Below are positions 22,762 to 32,828 of a stretch of 64,000 nucleotides of DNA, piece after piece. Both the position numbers and the translations under genes were made by a program. Under the pieces are notes generated by a model. That model was not told the origin of the DNA and ran no database searches. It was given only the letters and a program-made list of their open reading frames with translations. The stretch comes from Capronia americana. Lineage: Eukaryota > Ascomycota > Eurotiomycetes > Chaetothyriales > Herpotrichiellaceae. The stretch is from the NCBI GenBank assembly GCA_016110215.1, contig JADWQD010000008.1, positions 62,001-126,000 on the forward strand. The letters are read 5' to 3'. Positions within the stretch are counted from its first letter, which is position 1; each line of letters starts with the position of its first letter.

Positions 22762-23988
22762 ATGAGCCGCTACGAGCAAAATTGGCAGAGCTCTCGGGTG
22801 AGGAGATCAGGTTGGGTGCGCCGCGAGCCTCTTCCACTTCCAGGGCCATCGCAAAGGTCCCCAGCAATACTGGGACCCAGACTGCCCCCAGGAAAAACCT
22901 GGCAACGTGAGGAGTGCGCGGCGTTCAAGAGTCAACCATCAGATCTGAGGCCGCCTTATTATTTACATGACAAACAACCGCCAGCTGATCGCACGATTTC
23001 ATGTCCCCAGGATTGTCATCGCACGTCTTCGGAACCCCATCCAAGCTCAGCGCCACCTCGGCTTCGAAGGACTGAAGAACAAGCACAACCTGCCTATCCT
23101 CCCCAATCTGCTGGCTTCCATGGTGACAGCGACTTCAACATTCTGTTTTTTGGTTCAACGGGCGTCGGTAAAAGTGCATTCATAAGTCATTTGATCAATT
23201 CGGGTGATGGAACTGGCTTTCCACAGCGAGCACCCGTCGGCCACTCTCTGGCTTCGTGTACGAAAGAAGTTGCGGCATATCGCAGTGTTGTCCGCGGCCG
23301 TGCATTCACGTTCATCGATACGCCGGGCTTTGATGATACCCATCGTTCTGATGTGGAGATCCTGAAGATCATCGCAGATTACCTTGCCCGTCATTTCCGC
23401 TCTGGCCGTCAGATCCACGGATTGATCTTCTTACACCCCATCACTGACGTCCGTCTATCAGCAAGTGCCATACGGTTGGCCGACATAGCCAAGCGTCTAT
23501 GTGGTAGGAGATTTTTTGGCCAGGTCGCCTTGGTGACGAACATGTGGCAGTTGCTGCCAGGTACGGAAGCCAGAGAAGCCGGCCGTCGCCGAGCCACTGA
23601 ATTGTTGAGGCATCCCAAGTTCTGGGCAGCCTTCGACGACAACGGCGCCTCCCGCTATCCTTTCTATAACACGCGCGAAAGTGCCGAGAAGATCGTGGAG
23701 GGGCTCGCTAGGCGTGTTAGCAACATGGACCAGGTCTCCCCTCTGAAGATTCAGATGGAGATGGTCAGCAAAGACAGACCTCTGTCAAAGACTGCTGCAG
23801 GAGACTTTCTCGAAGGGGAACTCTTGAGGAGAAAACAGCAGCACCAAATGGAGATCCACCGAATACAAAATGAGATTAGACAAGCCAGGGAAGAACGTGA
23901 CTTCGACAGCAGCGAGTTGCTCTCTCGGAGTCTCGATGCTAAAAGGTTCGAGATCAGGAAAGACGAACGGGAGTTGAACGGCTTTTGA
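22762..23988 (+). CDS. AIG1/GIMAP-like P-loop GTPase 1, 408 aa
   Basis: One open frame from ATG 22762. Residues 1-125 are Pro/Arg/Ser-rich and look disordered. The G domain follows: G1 GSTGVGKS at 131-138, G3 DTPGFDD from about 186, then HGLIFLHPITDVRLS and a G4-position LVTNMW. This matches the fungal branch of septin-like TRAFAC GTPases (AIG1/GIMAP/Toc34 type). The G4 stretch reads TNMWQ, without the Asp seen in the two neighbours, so guanine selectivity may be altered. The C-terminal 100 residues (from QMEMVSK) form a charged helix ending at NGF, with no CaaX box. It is one of three related genes within 5.4 kb. Its function is unknown; a 5' intron in the low-complexity part cannot be excluded. 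Confidence 0.8.
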   Translation: MSRYEQNWQSSRVRRSGWVRREPLPLPGPSQRSPAILGPRLPPGKTWQREECAAFKSQPSDLRPPYYLHDKQPPADRTISCPQDCHRTSSEPHPSSAPPRLRRTEEQAQPAYPPQSAGFHGDSDFNILFFGSTGVGKSAFISHLINSGDGTGFPQRAPVGHSLASCTKEVAAYRSVVRGRAFTFIDTPGFDDTHRSDVEILKIIADYLARHFRSGRQIHGLIFLHPITDVRLSASAIRLADIAKRLCGRRFFGQVALVTNMWQLLPGTEAREAGRRRATELLRHPKFWAAFDDNGASRYPFYNTRESAEKIVEGLARRVSNMDQVSPLKIQMEMVSKDRPLSKTAAGDFLEGELLRRKQQHQMEIHRIQNEIRQAREERDFDSSELLSRSLDAKRFEIRKDERELNGF

Positions 23989-24257
23989 GTCAGCGGATGG
24001 AGGAATCGTCGCAAGCAGAGGTAAGAAGCTGAGCGGGCCTGGGTCGTTGCTTCCTGGAGAAATCGGCCGATCCAGTCACTCTTGCTCGTCGCCGGAAGCC
24101 TGCCTCGTCCACACCAAAAACAGTGTACGATGAGAAAACGCGGCACACGCGTACCAACCACTCGGGCCAGTATCTTCGCGGCAGGGGCACACCAATTACA
24201 CCATATTGCGCATCCTGATATCCAAAGAATTCGACTTAATCGGCATCATGACCATCG

Positions 24258-25843
24258 TCAATGGCGCCACGGTTGCTCTCGTGGTTTTCGGTAATCGAAA
24301 CGGGCCATCTTGGGATGCTCTGGGTATCTCGGACAGTGCGAGCCGCATCCGATGCAGTGATCGTAGTTGTCATTTGCACAATAGCAGCAATCTGTCCCAG
24401 AAACTTCAGTCAATAACCTTGTGTGCCCGGATATAACCAGAAGATGTAGATGGGTTGACTTACGATGGTACTCGTGCCGATGTGCGTCAATGTTCTTGCG
24501 GCACATGTTGCCCTTCCGTCCGTCACAGGTGAGATCTCGCTGCTTCTCTCTACCACACTGCTGCTGCACTTCCTTCCGTAAGGCCCGACCTTGGTCTTTG
24601 ACAACCTGTGTGGTGCTCTCCAACTGTCGCCGTAGGCGTTCTTCCTGTTCGCTCCAGTCTTCCATTCTCCTCATATGGCCCCCCCGTTCTTGTTCCCGGG
24701 TCGTCACAGGGAGCGTGTTTCTTCTTACTGGCACTGTTTCACCATTGGTTCTTCCTTCGAACTCCCGTCTCCTGAACTCTAGCTCCTCCACTTTCCGTGC
24801 CAACTGGAGCTCAAGATCTTCTTGTGCGCGGAAGATGGTTGCCTCGACATCCTCCAACTGTCTCTGCAGTGCCTCTCCATTCTCTGCAAGCCGTTCCCTC
24901 ATCCTGCGTTCTTCTTGCTGCAGAAGCCGTTGCAATTGCTCTCGTTCTTTGGTCAGGTACAAGTTCCACACGTGTTCTTCTCTTGCGGCGGCAGTCTGAG
25001 AAGGCAAAGAGCCATGTCTCATCTCTTTCTGGGCCCGAAGCTCTCTCGGATGATGCCAACGAGCAATGTCAAGCACGATCTTCACATCTCTCTGGTTGCT
25101 GCCATGCGGACGAGCCCCAACTCTTTCAAGCCTAGACGCAGCAAATCCTCCCCAGAAATCAGAATTCGCACAGAGCTGTTCTTCTCTGGATATCCCGTCG
25201 GCCACGGCTTGCAGCTGGTCCCAGTGGGTGGTGCACAGGACCACATTGGGATAGAAATCCTCACCGCAGAGCCGCTGAAACATTGAGATATTGCGGCGGT
25301 CAACGCCCCTGACACGCGGATTGCAGATGTTCACCATGTAGATAATCCCATGGAGCTTCTGGCCGTAATACCTGGAATCCAGGAACTCGAGAATGGAGGC
25401 AATTGTTCGATGATCTGGGCTAGAGGGATCGTCGAATCCAGGACAGTCGAGGATCGTAATATTGAACGTCTGCGCTCGATGGGTGGAGTCCCCAGACGCC
25501 TCCAGGGTAATTTTGTAAGGCGTGACTTGGTGTGTCCCTGCGAGGGCTAGTCAGATTCGACTCATTCAAAGAGTTGTCACAGGCAATCATCTCTGAGTAG
25601 CCGAGCATCGCTCTCGCAAGGGAACATAATACATGTGCCTTTCCAAGCCAATAAGGGGCCTAGATAGCAATATTGGCAACAGTACAAGTGGAGCATACCT
25701 GGATGCAATGAGTGGCCGATAGCGATGTCCTCAGAGCCAGTAACGCTTTTGATAAAAGAGCTTTTGCCCACCCCAGTAGGACCCATTACTGCAATGACTA
25801 CATCCTTGGGCCGCGGCCGTGAGTGGGAACGACGCCGGGGCAT
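24258..25843 (-). CDS. AIG1/GIMAP-like P-loop GTPase 2 with coiled coil and Cys/His tail
   Basis: Minus-strand exons 25843-25699, 25537-24464 and 24391-24258 give 450 residues. Intron 1 is 161 bases with a GTATGC donor. Intron 2 is 72 bases, in frame and stop-free (GTAAGT...ACAG), so its removal is likely but not forced. G1 is GPTGVGKS at 21-28, G3 is DCPGFDD from 79, and the G4 position reads CTTHWD. A long coiled coil (about 175-345, Glu/Arg/Gln-rich) follows. The end has regularly spaced Cys/His: TCDG, NMC, HEYH, then CCYCANDNYDHCIGCGSHCP and EHPKM. This resembles a ZZ-type zinc finger, joined across intron 2. The architecture suggests a GTP switch controlling an oligomer with a zinc-binding interaction end. 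It is divergent from GTPase 3. Confidence 0.85.
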
Positions 25844-26856
25844 GGCTGAAGTCGGGAAAACAGCGGCAAATGAAACCGAAATATGATGCCTGAGGCTGTA
25901 AATCAATATTGGTTCAGCTGGAATCGAAAGCTGGACTGGGTCGCTTCGGTCAGGCTTGCTCGCACAGATGAGGGTTTGAAGGCAGATTGCGTTCTCGTCT
26001 CAAGACATCCAATGCCTTTCCTTTAATACACGACGGATGCCTATCGTTTGGATAGTCGAAGGAAAATTTTTCTTCAGAATTGCAAGGCGGACACCAGATG
26101 GCCGCGGCAGACACAAGGCAACCATTTTTGACGACCAGGATACTTCTTCGCTCGCCAACACCCATGCTGCCGGCTGTGCTAGATGGTTCGCAAGTCGAGC
26201 GACCAGGGTGAGTATGCAGCCTCACGAACTCGTGTTGATGCGCAAGCAGCAGAAAGGAGTTAGAGACTTTGACTGAAAGGGCTGACGAACAAGCCCAAAG
26301 GGCCCGCGGGACAGTGTGGGGTCGAATGCAACCATTTCCTTGGAAGTCCGTTTTCGTGGAAGCCACTCTTTGCAGGAGTCGAAGACGAAGTCAGTCCAGC
26401 ACGTGCAAAGACGTGCCAGGGAGTAGGATCTCTGATGGGGGGCTCAAGTGGTCGTTGGACAAAGATCAGTGTGGTCGCACTTGTGATCTCGTATCGGCGG
26501 CAGACAGCCAGCGTGAGCAAGCAGGGTGAGCGGCACGAATCCCCTGGTCTCGCAACTGATTTGCCAATTCGCAGACCGGTAAGAGCGGCCTGCATGGTTG
26601 AGGGTGGTGGTGTGGTGTGTGGTGGTGTGGTGGCTGAGGGGCCGCAGGTTGTCCAGCGAAGTCGCTAGATCTCAGTACCATGAGGCTCCGAGAGTGGGCA
26701 ACTCGAAGCACTCCAACAGTTGAAAAGTCCACAGTCAGCCTTTTCGAAGGCTTCTATCTGTTACGGGTTCGATAACGAACACGTGAAAAATACCAGTATG
26801 AGCAATAAGAACTAGCCTTTCTTTCGAACAGATAACACAAAGAACGAGGCTATGAG
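25844..26856. other. Intergenic between divergent GTPases 2 and 3
   Basis: About 1 kb between two divergent paralogs. Frames here are short and lack GTPase motifs. A GGTGGTGTGGTG-type purine-rich run lies near 26608-26634. This is probably a two-way promoter. Confidence 0.45.
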
Positions 26857-28097
26857 ATGGCGGGAGTCAACACTAACCTGTTGCCGCGGTGAGTTTTGGT
26901 CTGTTGAGAGGAATGCACGCTCGCTGATGCACCGGCAGGCAAAATGATGTTATCATCGCTGTAATGGGGATGACAGGTTCTGGGAAATCGAGCTTCATCA
27001 ACCAATTTCGTACCAACCGACCAGTGAAAACCGGCGAAGAGTTGCAGTCATGTGTGTGCACCAATCCAAGTCCATCAGTGGATTAATGCACTAACAGTGA
27101 CACAGGTACCAACCGAGTGGATGCGTATCGGTGCCAGGATGAGGAGCTCGGGACTTTCTGGCTCATCGATACGCCGGGTTTCGACGACACGTATCGTTCT
27201 GACGCAGAGGTCCTGGGCGATATTGCCAACTGGCTGAACAAGGCATACCTCAGTAAAATTAAGTTGACTGGAATCATGTATGTGCACGCCATACGCGAGG
27301 CACGGATGGGCGGGAAGGCCATAAACAGCGTACGATCTTTCACCCGGCTTTGTGGACCGAACGCACTCCGCAAAGTGGTGTTAGTGTCCACCTTTTGGGA
27401 CACTGTGGACCCTTTGGCCGGTGAAATTCGAGAACAAGAGCTGAAGAATAACCCGGAGTACTGGGCGGACATGATCGATCGTGGATCCAAAGCCTTCAGA
27501 CACTATAACAGCCGATCAACTGCTAGGGCCGTGGTTCGACACTTGTTGAACATCAGTACTGCGAACGATCGGGGAACTTACCTGACTATCCAGGAGGAGA
27601 TGGTAGAGCAAGCAAAGAAGCTGGGCGAAACGGCGGCTGGCATCTTGATGCTTGATGCCCTTGAGGCACAACGCATTCAGTTCCAGCGAGAAATTGACAG
27701 ATTTCGGGCAGAGTTGCAGCAAGCCATCGCAGAGCAGAATGAGAACCACCGAAAGCGACTAGAAAATATGCGCAGGGAGGCTGAGGAGAAGCGCAGGGGT
27801 GTCGAAGCCGAGAAGAGGCGCATCGACATGGACTATGAAAGATTAATGCGTCGGATAGCGGAAAGGGACGAGATGGAAGCCGCTGAGGAGAAGCGCAAAG
27901 AGGAACAGAAAGAGGAAGAAGTACGTAGGTTGGCAGAGGCGGTCAACAAGCTCCGCGGCCAAGCGGATCGTGTTCAACGTGAAAGAGAGGAAAGGGAACA
28001 GCTGAGTGCACGGCAGCGAGAGTTGGATATTTTGAGGTGGAGGCGCAGGCAGCGACACCAACTAAAGCAACAGAAGGAAGGATGCGTCATTTTATAG
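26857..28097 (+). CDS. AIG1/GIMAP-like P-loop GTPase 3 with coiled coil and CaaX end
   Basis: Exons 26857-26888, 26939-27051 and 27106-28097 give 378 residues. Splicing restores a complete G domain: G1 GMTGSGKS at 21-28, DAYRCQDEELGTF, G3 DTPGFDD from residue 70, KLTGIMYVHAI and G4-position STFWD. The introns are 50 and 54 bases; the second has a CACTAAC branch site. From about residue 225 to 365 the protein is a continuous charged coiled coil. It ends in CVIL, a CaaX box whose final Leu favours geranylgeranylation, so membrane anchoring is predicted. The second intron lies at codon 49 phase 1, exactly where intron 1 of GTPase 2 lies. A frame opened only from 27117 would lack the P-loop. Confidence 0.88.
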
Positions 28098-28460
28098 TGG
28101 GCTAGGATCATGTGACTTAAGGTGGCTTGTTTTGGTTTAGCCTTTGATACGGCGTACTCGCAGCTGCCAACGCAGCCGCAACCACGTGTCATGCATTCAT
28201 GTTCAATTCACTTCTCTCGAATCTATGGCATTCCAGTTTGCTCCTTTGATGATTTGATGAGTGGGATCAATGTGTGTAACCCCCCGCATGCTAGAGTGCT
28301 CTTTGCCAGAGCCGCGCTCGAAGTCACCTCCCCAACACGTCTGTGCCAACAAGCATGTGTAGCCTCAATGTCCATCCGTGCAGAATTGTGAGCGCCGTCC
28401 TGGGATCACTGATTTTCTCTGAGTCATTATGCCGATCCGGTCGATGGACCTGAAGACCAT
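28098..28460. other. Intergenic, nothing recognised
   Basis: Convergent 3' flanks of GTPase 3 and the metallothionein gene. Nothing recognised. Confidence 0.45.
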
Positions 28461-28594
28461 CTAGTGCTGCATTGCTTGTTAGCACCACTCGCGTCCAAGA
28501 GAATTTAGGGCATGCAACATACGCCACAAGCCGTGCATTTGCAACCAGAGCCGCAGGAGCAGGTGGCGGTGCCGGAACAGTTGCAAGGACCCAT
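28461..28594 (-). CDS. Copper metallothionein, 25 aa, with a one-codon last exon
   Basis: Exon 1 (28594-28523) encodes 24 residues starting MGPCNC. A GTATGT donor, GCTAAC branch site and GCAG acceptor then lead to exon 2 (28466-28461), which holds only a His codon and the stop. The seven cysteines follow C-x-C-x5-C-x-C-x3-C-x-C-x2-C, the same spacing as the Neurospora crassa copper metallothionein, which is of similar size. It would chelate Cu(I) in the cytosol. Without splicing, the frame would run four residues further, to CCMP and a stop. The final exon is inferred from splice signals and family length. The neighbours at 29-34 kb are copper-uptake-type genes. Confidence 0.85.
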
Positions 28595-29352
28595 TTTGTG
28601 TATTTTGGTGTCGACGAGAGTTTCGTGTCGATGGTGGTGAGCGTTGACTCTTTTGAGGTCTCTTTCTTGTGAAGTCTTGGGTGACGAAGCTGGAAATGAA
28701 GCCGACAGTTTGTTGATGAAGCTGGGAACTATCACTTGAACTCTGCTGAAGGTCAGGGGTTACTTATACATCGCTGCGGAGTGTCAGTCGGCACTGACCC
28801 GAGCTGAGTCCATTTCGCGCTTTCGAGCCAATCGTGTGGCAGCTGCGTTCTTTCTGCGTATCTGGACAAATCAGATGCAAGCCGAGAGAAGGGAACGCCC
28901 GATGGGATGGAAGCGGAGAGAAGAGAACAACCAATCAATCGTACACAGGGGTGCACCAGGATTTGTAAACGGGTCAGAAGCGGCGAACTTTTCCTGGATT
29001 GAGAGGTCTTTGCGGGACTACAAAGTCGATCGCCATGGCGATTGGACATCTGAGCGGATGTTCCAGCATTCGGTGGGTAAACGATTGGCATGTCAGATAC
29101 ACATACAACGCACAAACTACTCAGAGACAGCTCGCCAAAGCACAAACGGCTCAGCGCACAAGGGACTCGGTATCAAGACTGCTGACATTATGCTGCAGAG
29201 ATTCCGTCTAGCACCTTGTGTTCTAGCAAGACAAAAGTGTGCCTTTCTCTATCCTTGTCGTGGTTCGAGAACTTGTATCCTTCGAGTGTAATGTTACATC
29301 TTTTCGCGCCCAGATAGCCTTTGCCTTGACGCGTGCGAACACCACGAACTGT
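28595..29352. other. Intergenic: metallothionein promoter and X325 3' flank
   Basis: 758 bases upstream of the metallothionein start. Open frames on both strands lack recognisable domains. I could not identify a certain copper-response element. Confidence 0.45.
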
Positions 29353-30086
29353 TCACAGGAAGAACGAGGCAGCGAGCCCAACAGCACCGAAGAGCCCCAT
29401 CACCAATTGAGGAGCGTTAGCAACGGCAGCCGAGCCCGTTGAGCTAGAGGAAGGGGCACTTCCAGAGGAGGTAGGCGAGCCCGTCGCCGACGCTGAACCA
29501 GAAGCTGAGGACGAGGGGCTTGTGTCGAAGCTATTCTCATTGGTGACGGTTGCTGTCAAGCCTGTCACGTTGGTGCAGCTGGAGCTAACTGTGTCGTTGA
29601 TGCCGGAAACGAAGTTGACTGCTGCACACTGCGAGGCGAAAGGTTAGATACCACTGACGCAGACGAAGACCGAGCCTACAAACTTACCTGATACAAAATG
29701 CCATCAGGCCCACTCTGGATCACTTGAATCACACCAGGCTTGCCGGCGAAGTCGGCCGGAGCAACCAAGGCAGGGAGACAGAATTGGCCGAGACCGGTTT
29801 CTGAGATGACCGGCAGCAGGTTGGTGAAGTTGAAAGGGGCCTTCTGATCGAGAGTTGCGCGGAACAGGAAGTCGGCTGCTGGGTGCGTGCTTAACAGTGA
29901 TACAGGGAAACCGCCGACAGGGATGGAGGAGTCATTGCTGCGGAACGTGACATCGAAGCCACCACAGGGCGAGGTGCCTTCGTCGTCATCGCTAAATCCG
30001 ACAGAATTGGGATACTGCAGAATGAAGTGGGCGGAGGCAGAAAGAGCCCAGGCGGACAGCAGAGCGAGGCGAGCGAGTAGGTGCAT
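29353..30086 (-). CDS. X325/Bim1-like GPI-anchored copper-binding protein A
   Basis: Minus-strand exons 30086-29688 and 29628-29353 (59-base intron, GTAAGT...GCAG) give 224 residues. The signal peptide ends ...SASA, so the mature protein begins with His20 (HFILQYPNS). A free N-terminal His is the copper brace of LPMO-like proteins. The motif GTSPCGG, a second His in LLSTHPAADF, and FCLPAL before the intron match the X325 family (Bim1), which binds copper but lacks polysaccharide cleavage. Exon 2 starts with a conserved Cys (CAAVNFVSG). A Ser/Ala/Gly-rich stalk and a hydrophobic tail (VMGLFGAVGLAASFFL) predict a GPI anchor. In Cryptococcus, Bim1 helps copper import under limitation. It is divergent from the metalloreductase gene. 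Confidence 0.85.
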
Positions 30087-30848
30087 TCTTGTCAGGTTCT
30101 GTTGGTACGTGCCTCAACTGCTATGGTGGTGAAGATCGAGAACAAGGAGGGGCAAGAGACCAGCAGCTGAAGGAACAGTGACTTAACTTTCACAGAAGAT
30201 TTGTGGCCAAGACCGGTGTCTGTATATTAGTAGCGACAGCGTCCTCCCCTTCCTTGCACCGCTGCCACCTCCCTTCGCAGCTTACGTGCAACTTGCTCTC
30301 TGCTGCTGCTTGAACACGCTGCCGACGCCTGTCAGCGACTCTGACCGACGATTGTGCGTCGCGCTAGTTGCCGTGAGCAAGTTTCCAAAGTGGGGCGCTG
30401 GGATCGCGAGCACGTTTTCTGGCCAATCAGCGTCCAGATGCTCAACGCGGCTCCTGCGATCTCAGGCCAGAAAGAATCTCGACCCGAAGGAGGACAATCG
30501 AAGACGTTCCTAGAAAAGAATCTAGTCTTACACCATGCATCGGTCTGCGGAGTCCTGCGCCAAATGCATGAGCTGCGGCGGAGGATGGCCGCCTTTCTTG
30601 CTCACCTCCCCCTCTGATCACAAACCTGACACTTCGAGCACATTTCCAGCTTGCCAGAAGGGATTGAAGCGCCTATTCTTTCCATGTGCCTGCGTATTCT
30701 TGATGACGCCGCCTGACCAGGGACACCACTAATTTTGCTATCCGACCCTCCGGGGGAGCATGATATCTGGAACCAGAGTTCCTGCCATCATCCGAAGATT
30801 AAGCCTCTGAACATTGACAGACTGCAACACCCGGGACTCACCGCAAGG
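30087..30848. promoter_or_regulatory. Shared promoter region, X325-A / metalloreductase
   Basis: 762 bases between divergent starts of two copper-linked genes, so co-regulation is plausible. I looked for Mac1-type TTTGCTCA and saw no clear match here. No gene is supported inside it. Confidence 0.5.
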
Positions 30849-32828
30849 ATGGATATGTCAGGTATGATGGGGATGGACATGTCCAGCGCGGGCATGTTCA
30901 CTCCAACAAACAAAAAGGTGGCGTATCTCTATTGGTACTTCGTGGCCGCTGTCGTCGGTGTACTTGTGTTTCGCCGCGTCGTCGATCGAGCGAGAGTTTT
31001 ACTACAGTGAGCGCAGACAACGACGACCAGGTATTGGCAACTGCTAACAATGTGAAGCCGCCGAACTAGTCAACAGCAACCCAGGCAAATTTCTGGACGA
31101 CCCCAAAATGCCTTCGAGCAATGCTATGACACCACGATAGCAATCTGTAGGGAGCTGGCCTACCCGCAGTTATGGACATGCACCGGCAAATTCAGCAGAT
31201 ATTTCACTCCCCCGCCGCTAGGCAGGTGTCTGCTTCTTCTGACCTACTGGGCCGTCGTGTTGGCCATGTTGTGGTCGAATGTCATTCTTGCGCCTTCGGC
31301 GTCAAATTACGCCTACAAATGGGAGATTGTCGGCTTCCGTGCTGCGTGGGTGTCTGTAACCCAGCTCCCACTGATATACATCCTATCCGGGAAAGCCAAC
31401 ATCATCACCATGTTGACCGGCATCTCATATGAAAGGTTGAACTGGCTGCACCGTTGGGTTGGACGCACAATATTCCTCACTGTGATTGTGCACTGGTCAT
31501 ACTTCTTCACAGAATGGTCCATTGCCGACTTTGTGAGCCTGGAGCTCAAAATCATGCCCATGGTGAAATACGGATTCGGAGCTTGGGCTACACTGGGCTG
31601 GATGGTGATCACTGGGTTCGGTTTCTTCCGCAATCTTTCTTACGAGCTGTGGTTTTTGCAGCATCTTGCAGCGGCACTGGTACTTCTCTGGCTTGTACAC
31701 AAACATGTCCCGTCCTATGCGGCGTACAACGTCTGGTTTGCTGTCGGGGTTATCGTTTTTGATCGACTGGTGAGGACGGTCATGGCCCTGGTCATCAATC
31801 TGCACCTCGTCCCCTCCAAGGCGAAATCCACTTCCTCACCGCGCCGTGTTGGTTATCAAGCCGAAGTTACCAGCCTCTCGAACCAGTTCCTTTTGGTCAA
31901 AATCAGAAATGTCGGATTCTCCTGGCGGCCCGGTCAACATGTATACCTGTCCATCCCTCGCGCGGGTGTAGTCGAAGCTCATCCGTTCACCATTGCGAGT
32001 GTCCCAAGCTCGATATCCGGAGCAGATGGATCGAACGAGGTCCAATTGTACCTGCGAGTACACAATGGATTCACCAAACGGTTACAGCGACAGTGTCAAA
32101 GGCAGCTGACACCGCGTACCTTCCTATCATTCATCAGTGGACCGTGGGGCAACCCTCCTTCCATCGAGCGCTTCGAGTCGATGGTCTTCGTGGCCACCGG
32201 CAATGGCGCCTCCTTCACGGTGCCGATATTCCAACAAGCCGTCATGTCGAACAACAACGTGCGGCAAATATCATTTGTTTGGATCTTCCGGCACGCCGAA
32301 CAACTTGATTGGTTTAAAGAACAGTTACTCTCGGCGTGGGCGACTGCGGCGAAGCGGAACGTCAAGGTTAGCATTCATGCCTTCATCACAGGATCCGCGC
32401 GCGACAGACTCCAAACGCCATCTGAGAGCAATTCGCTGCTTGAACAACGATCGAATCCAGATGGCTCGAGTGAGGAAAAGTCCGGCAATGGACTACGGTC
32501 GTCGATAGAGAAAAAAGGGTCCATCGACCTGTCCATCAAGAAAGGAGGCGCGGACAACGTCAGGGAAAACTCAGTATCGTCTTCCGATTCGTCTTTGCTG
32601 AGCGACCAGCCTACGATCACCATCAATTATGGGCGACCTGAGCCGGATTCTCTCGTCCGTCCCGTAGTAGAAGAAGCTTGGGGAGAGACAGGCATCGTTG
32701 CCTGCGGCGGTAGCCATTTCACCGGGCAGATGCGTAACTGTGTGGCAAGCCTGTCTGATGAGAGAGGAGTCCACAAGGGAACGGGTGCCCAGGGTATATA
32801 TTTGTTCTGTGAAACTTACGGATGGTAA
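30849..32828 (+). CDS. Ferric/cupric reductase (FRE family) with Met-rich N-terminus
   Basis: Exons 30849-31006 and 31058-32828 give 642 residues; the 51-base intron has GTGAGC, a GCTAAC branch site and GAAG. The first 17 residues carry seven Met (MDMSGMMGMDMSSAGM), reminiscent of Ctr copper-binding ends. A membrane segment follows, then the ferric-reductase core with two His pairs 14 residues apart, His184/His198 and His255/His269, for two hemes. The FAD site HPFTIAS is at about 361, the nucleotide-binding ATGNGASF at about 434, and a Ser-rich insert occupies about 495-560. The protein ends in CETYGW, usual for Fre proteins. Role: plasma-membrane transfer of electrons from NADPH to extracellular Cu(II) or Fe(III) before uptake. 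The neighbours favour copper. Confidence 0.9.

Noticed and set aside
27117..28097. GTPase 3 as a single-exon gene starting at 27117
   Set aside because: That version lacks the P-loop; the two upstream exons restore it in frame with good splice signals.
28505..28735. 76-residue version of the metallothionein
   Set aside because: The long frame has no ATG at its left end, adds an unconserved leader, and reads through the GTATGT donor; the 25-residue form matches the family.
28836..29291. 151-codon plus-strand frame between metallothionein and X325-A
   Set aside because: Opens at GTG, has no domain, and lies in a normal intergenic position.
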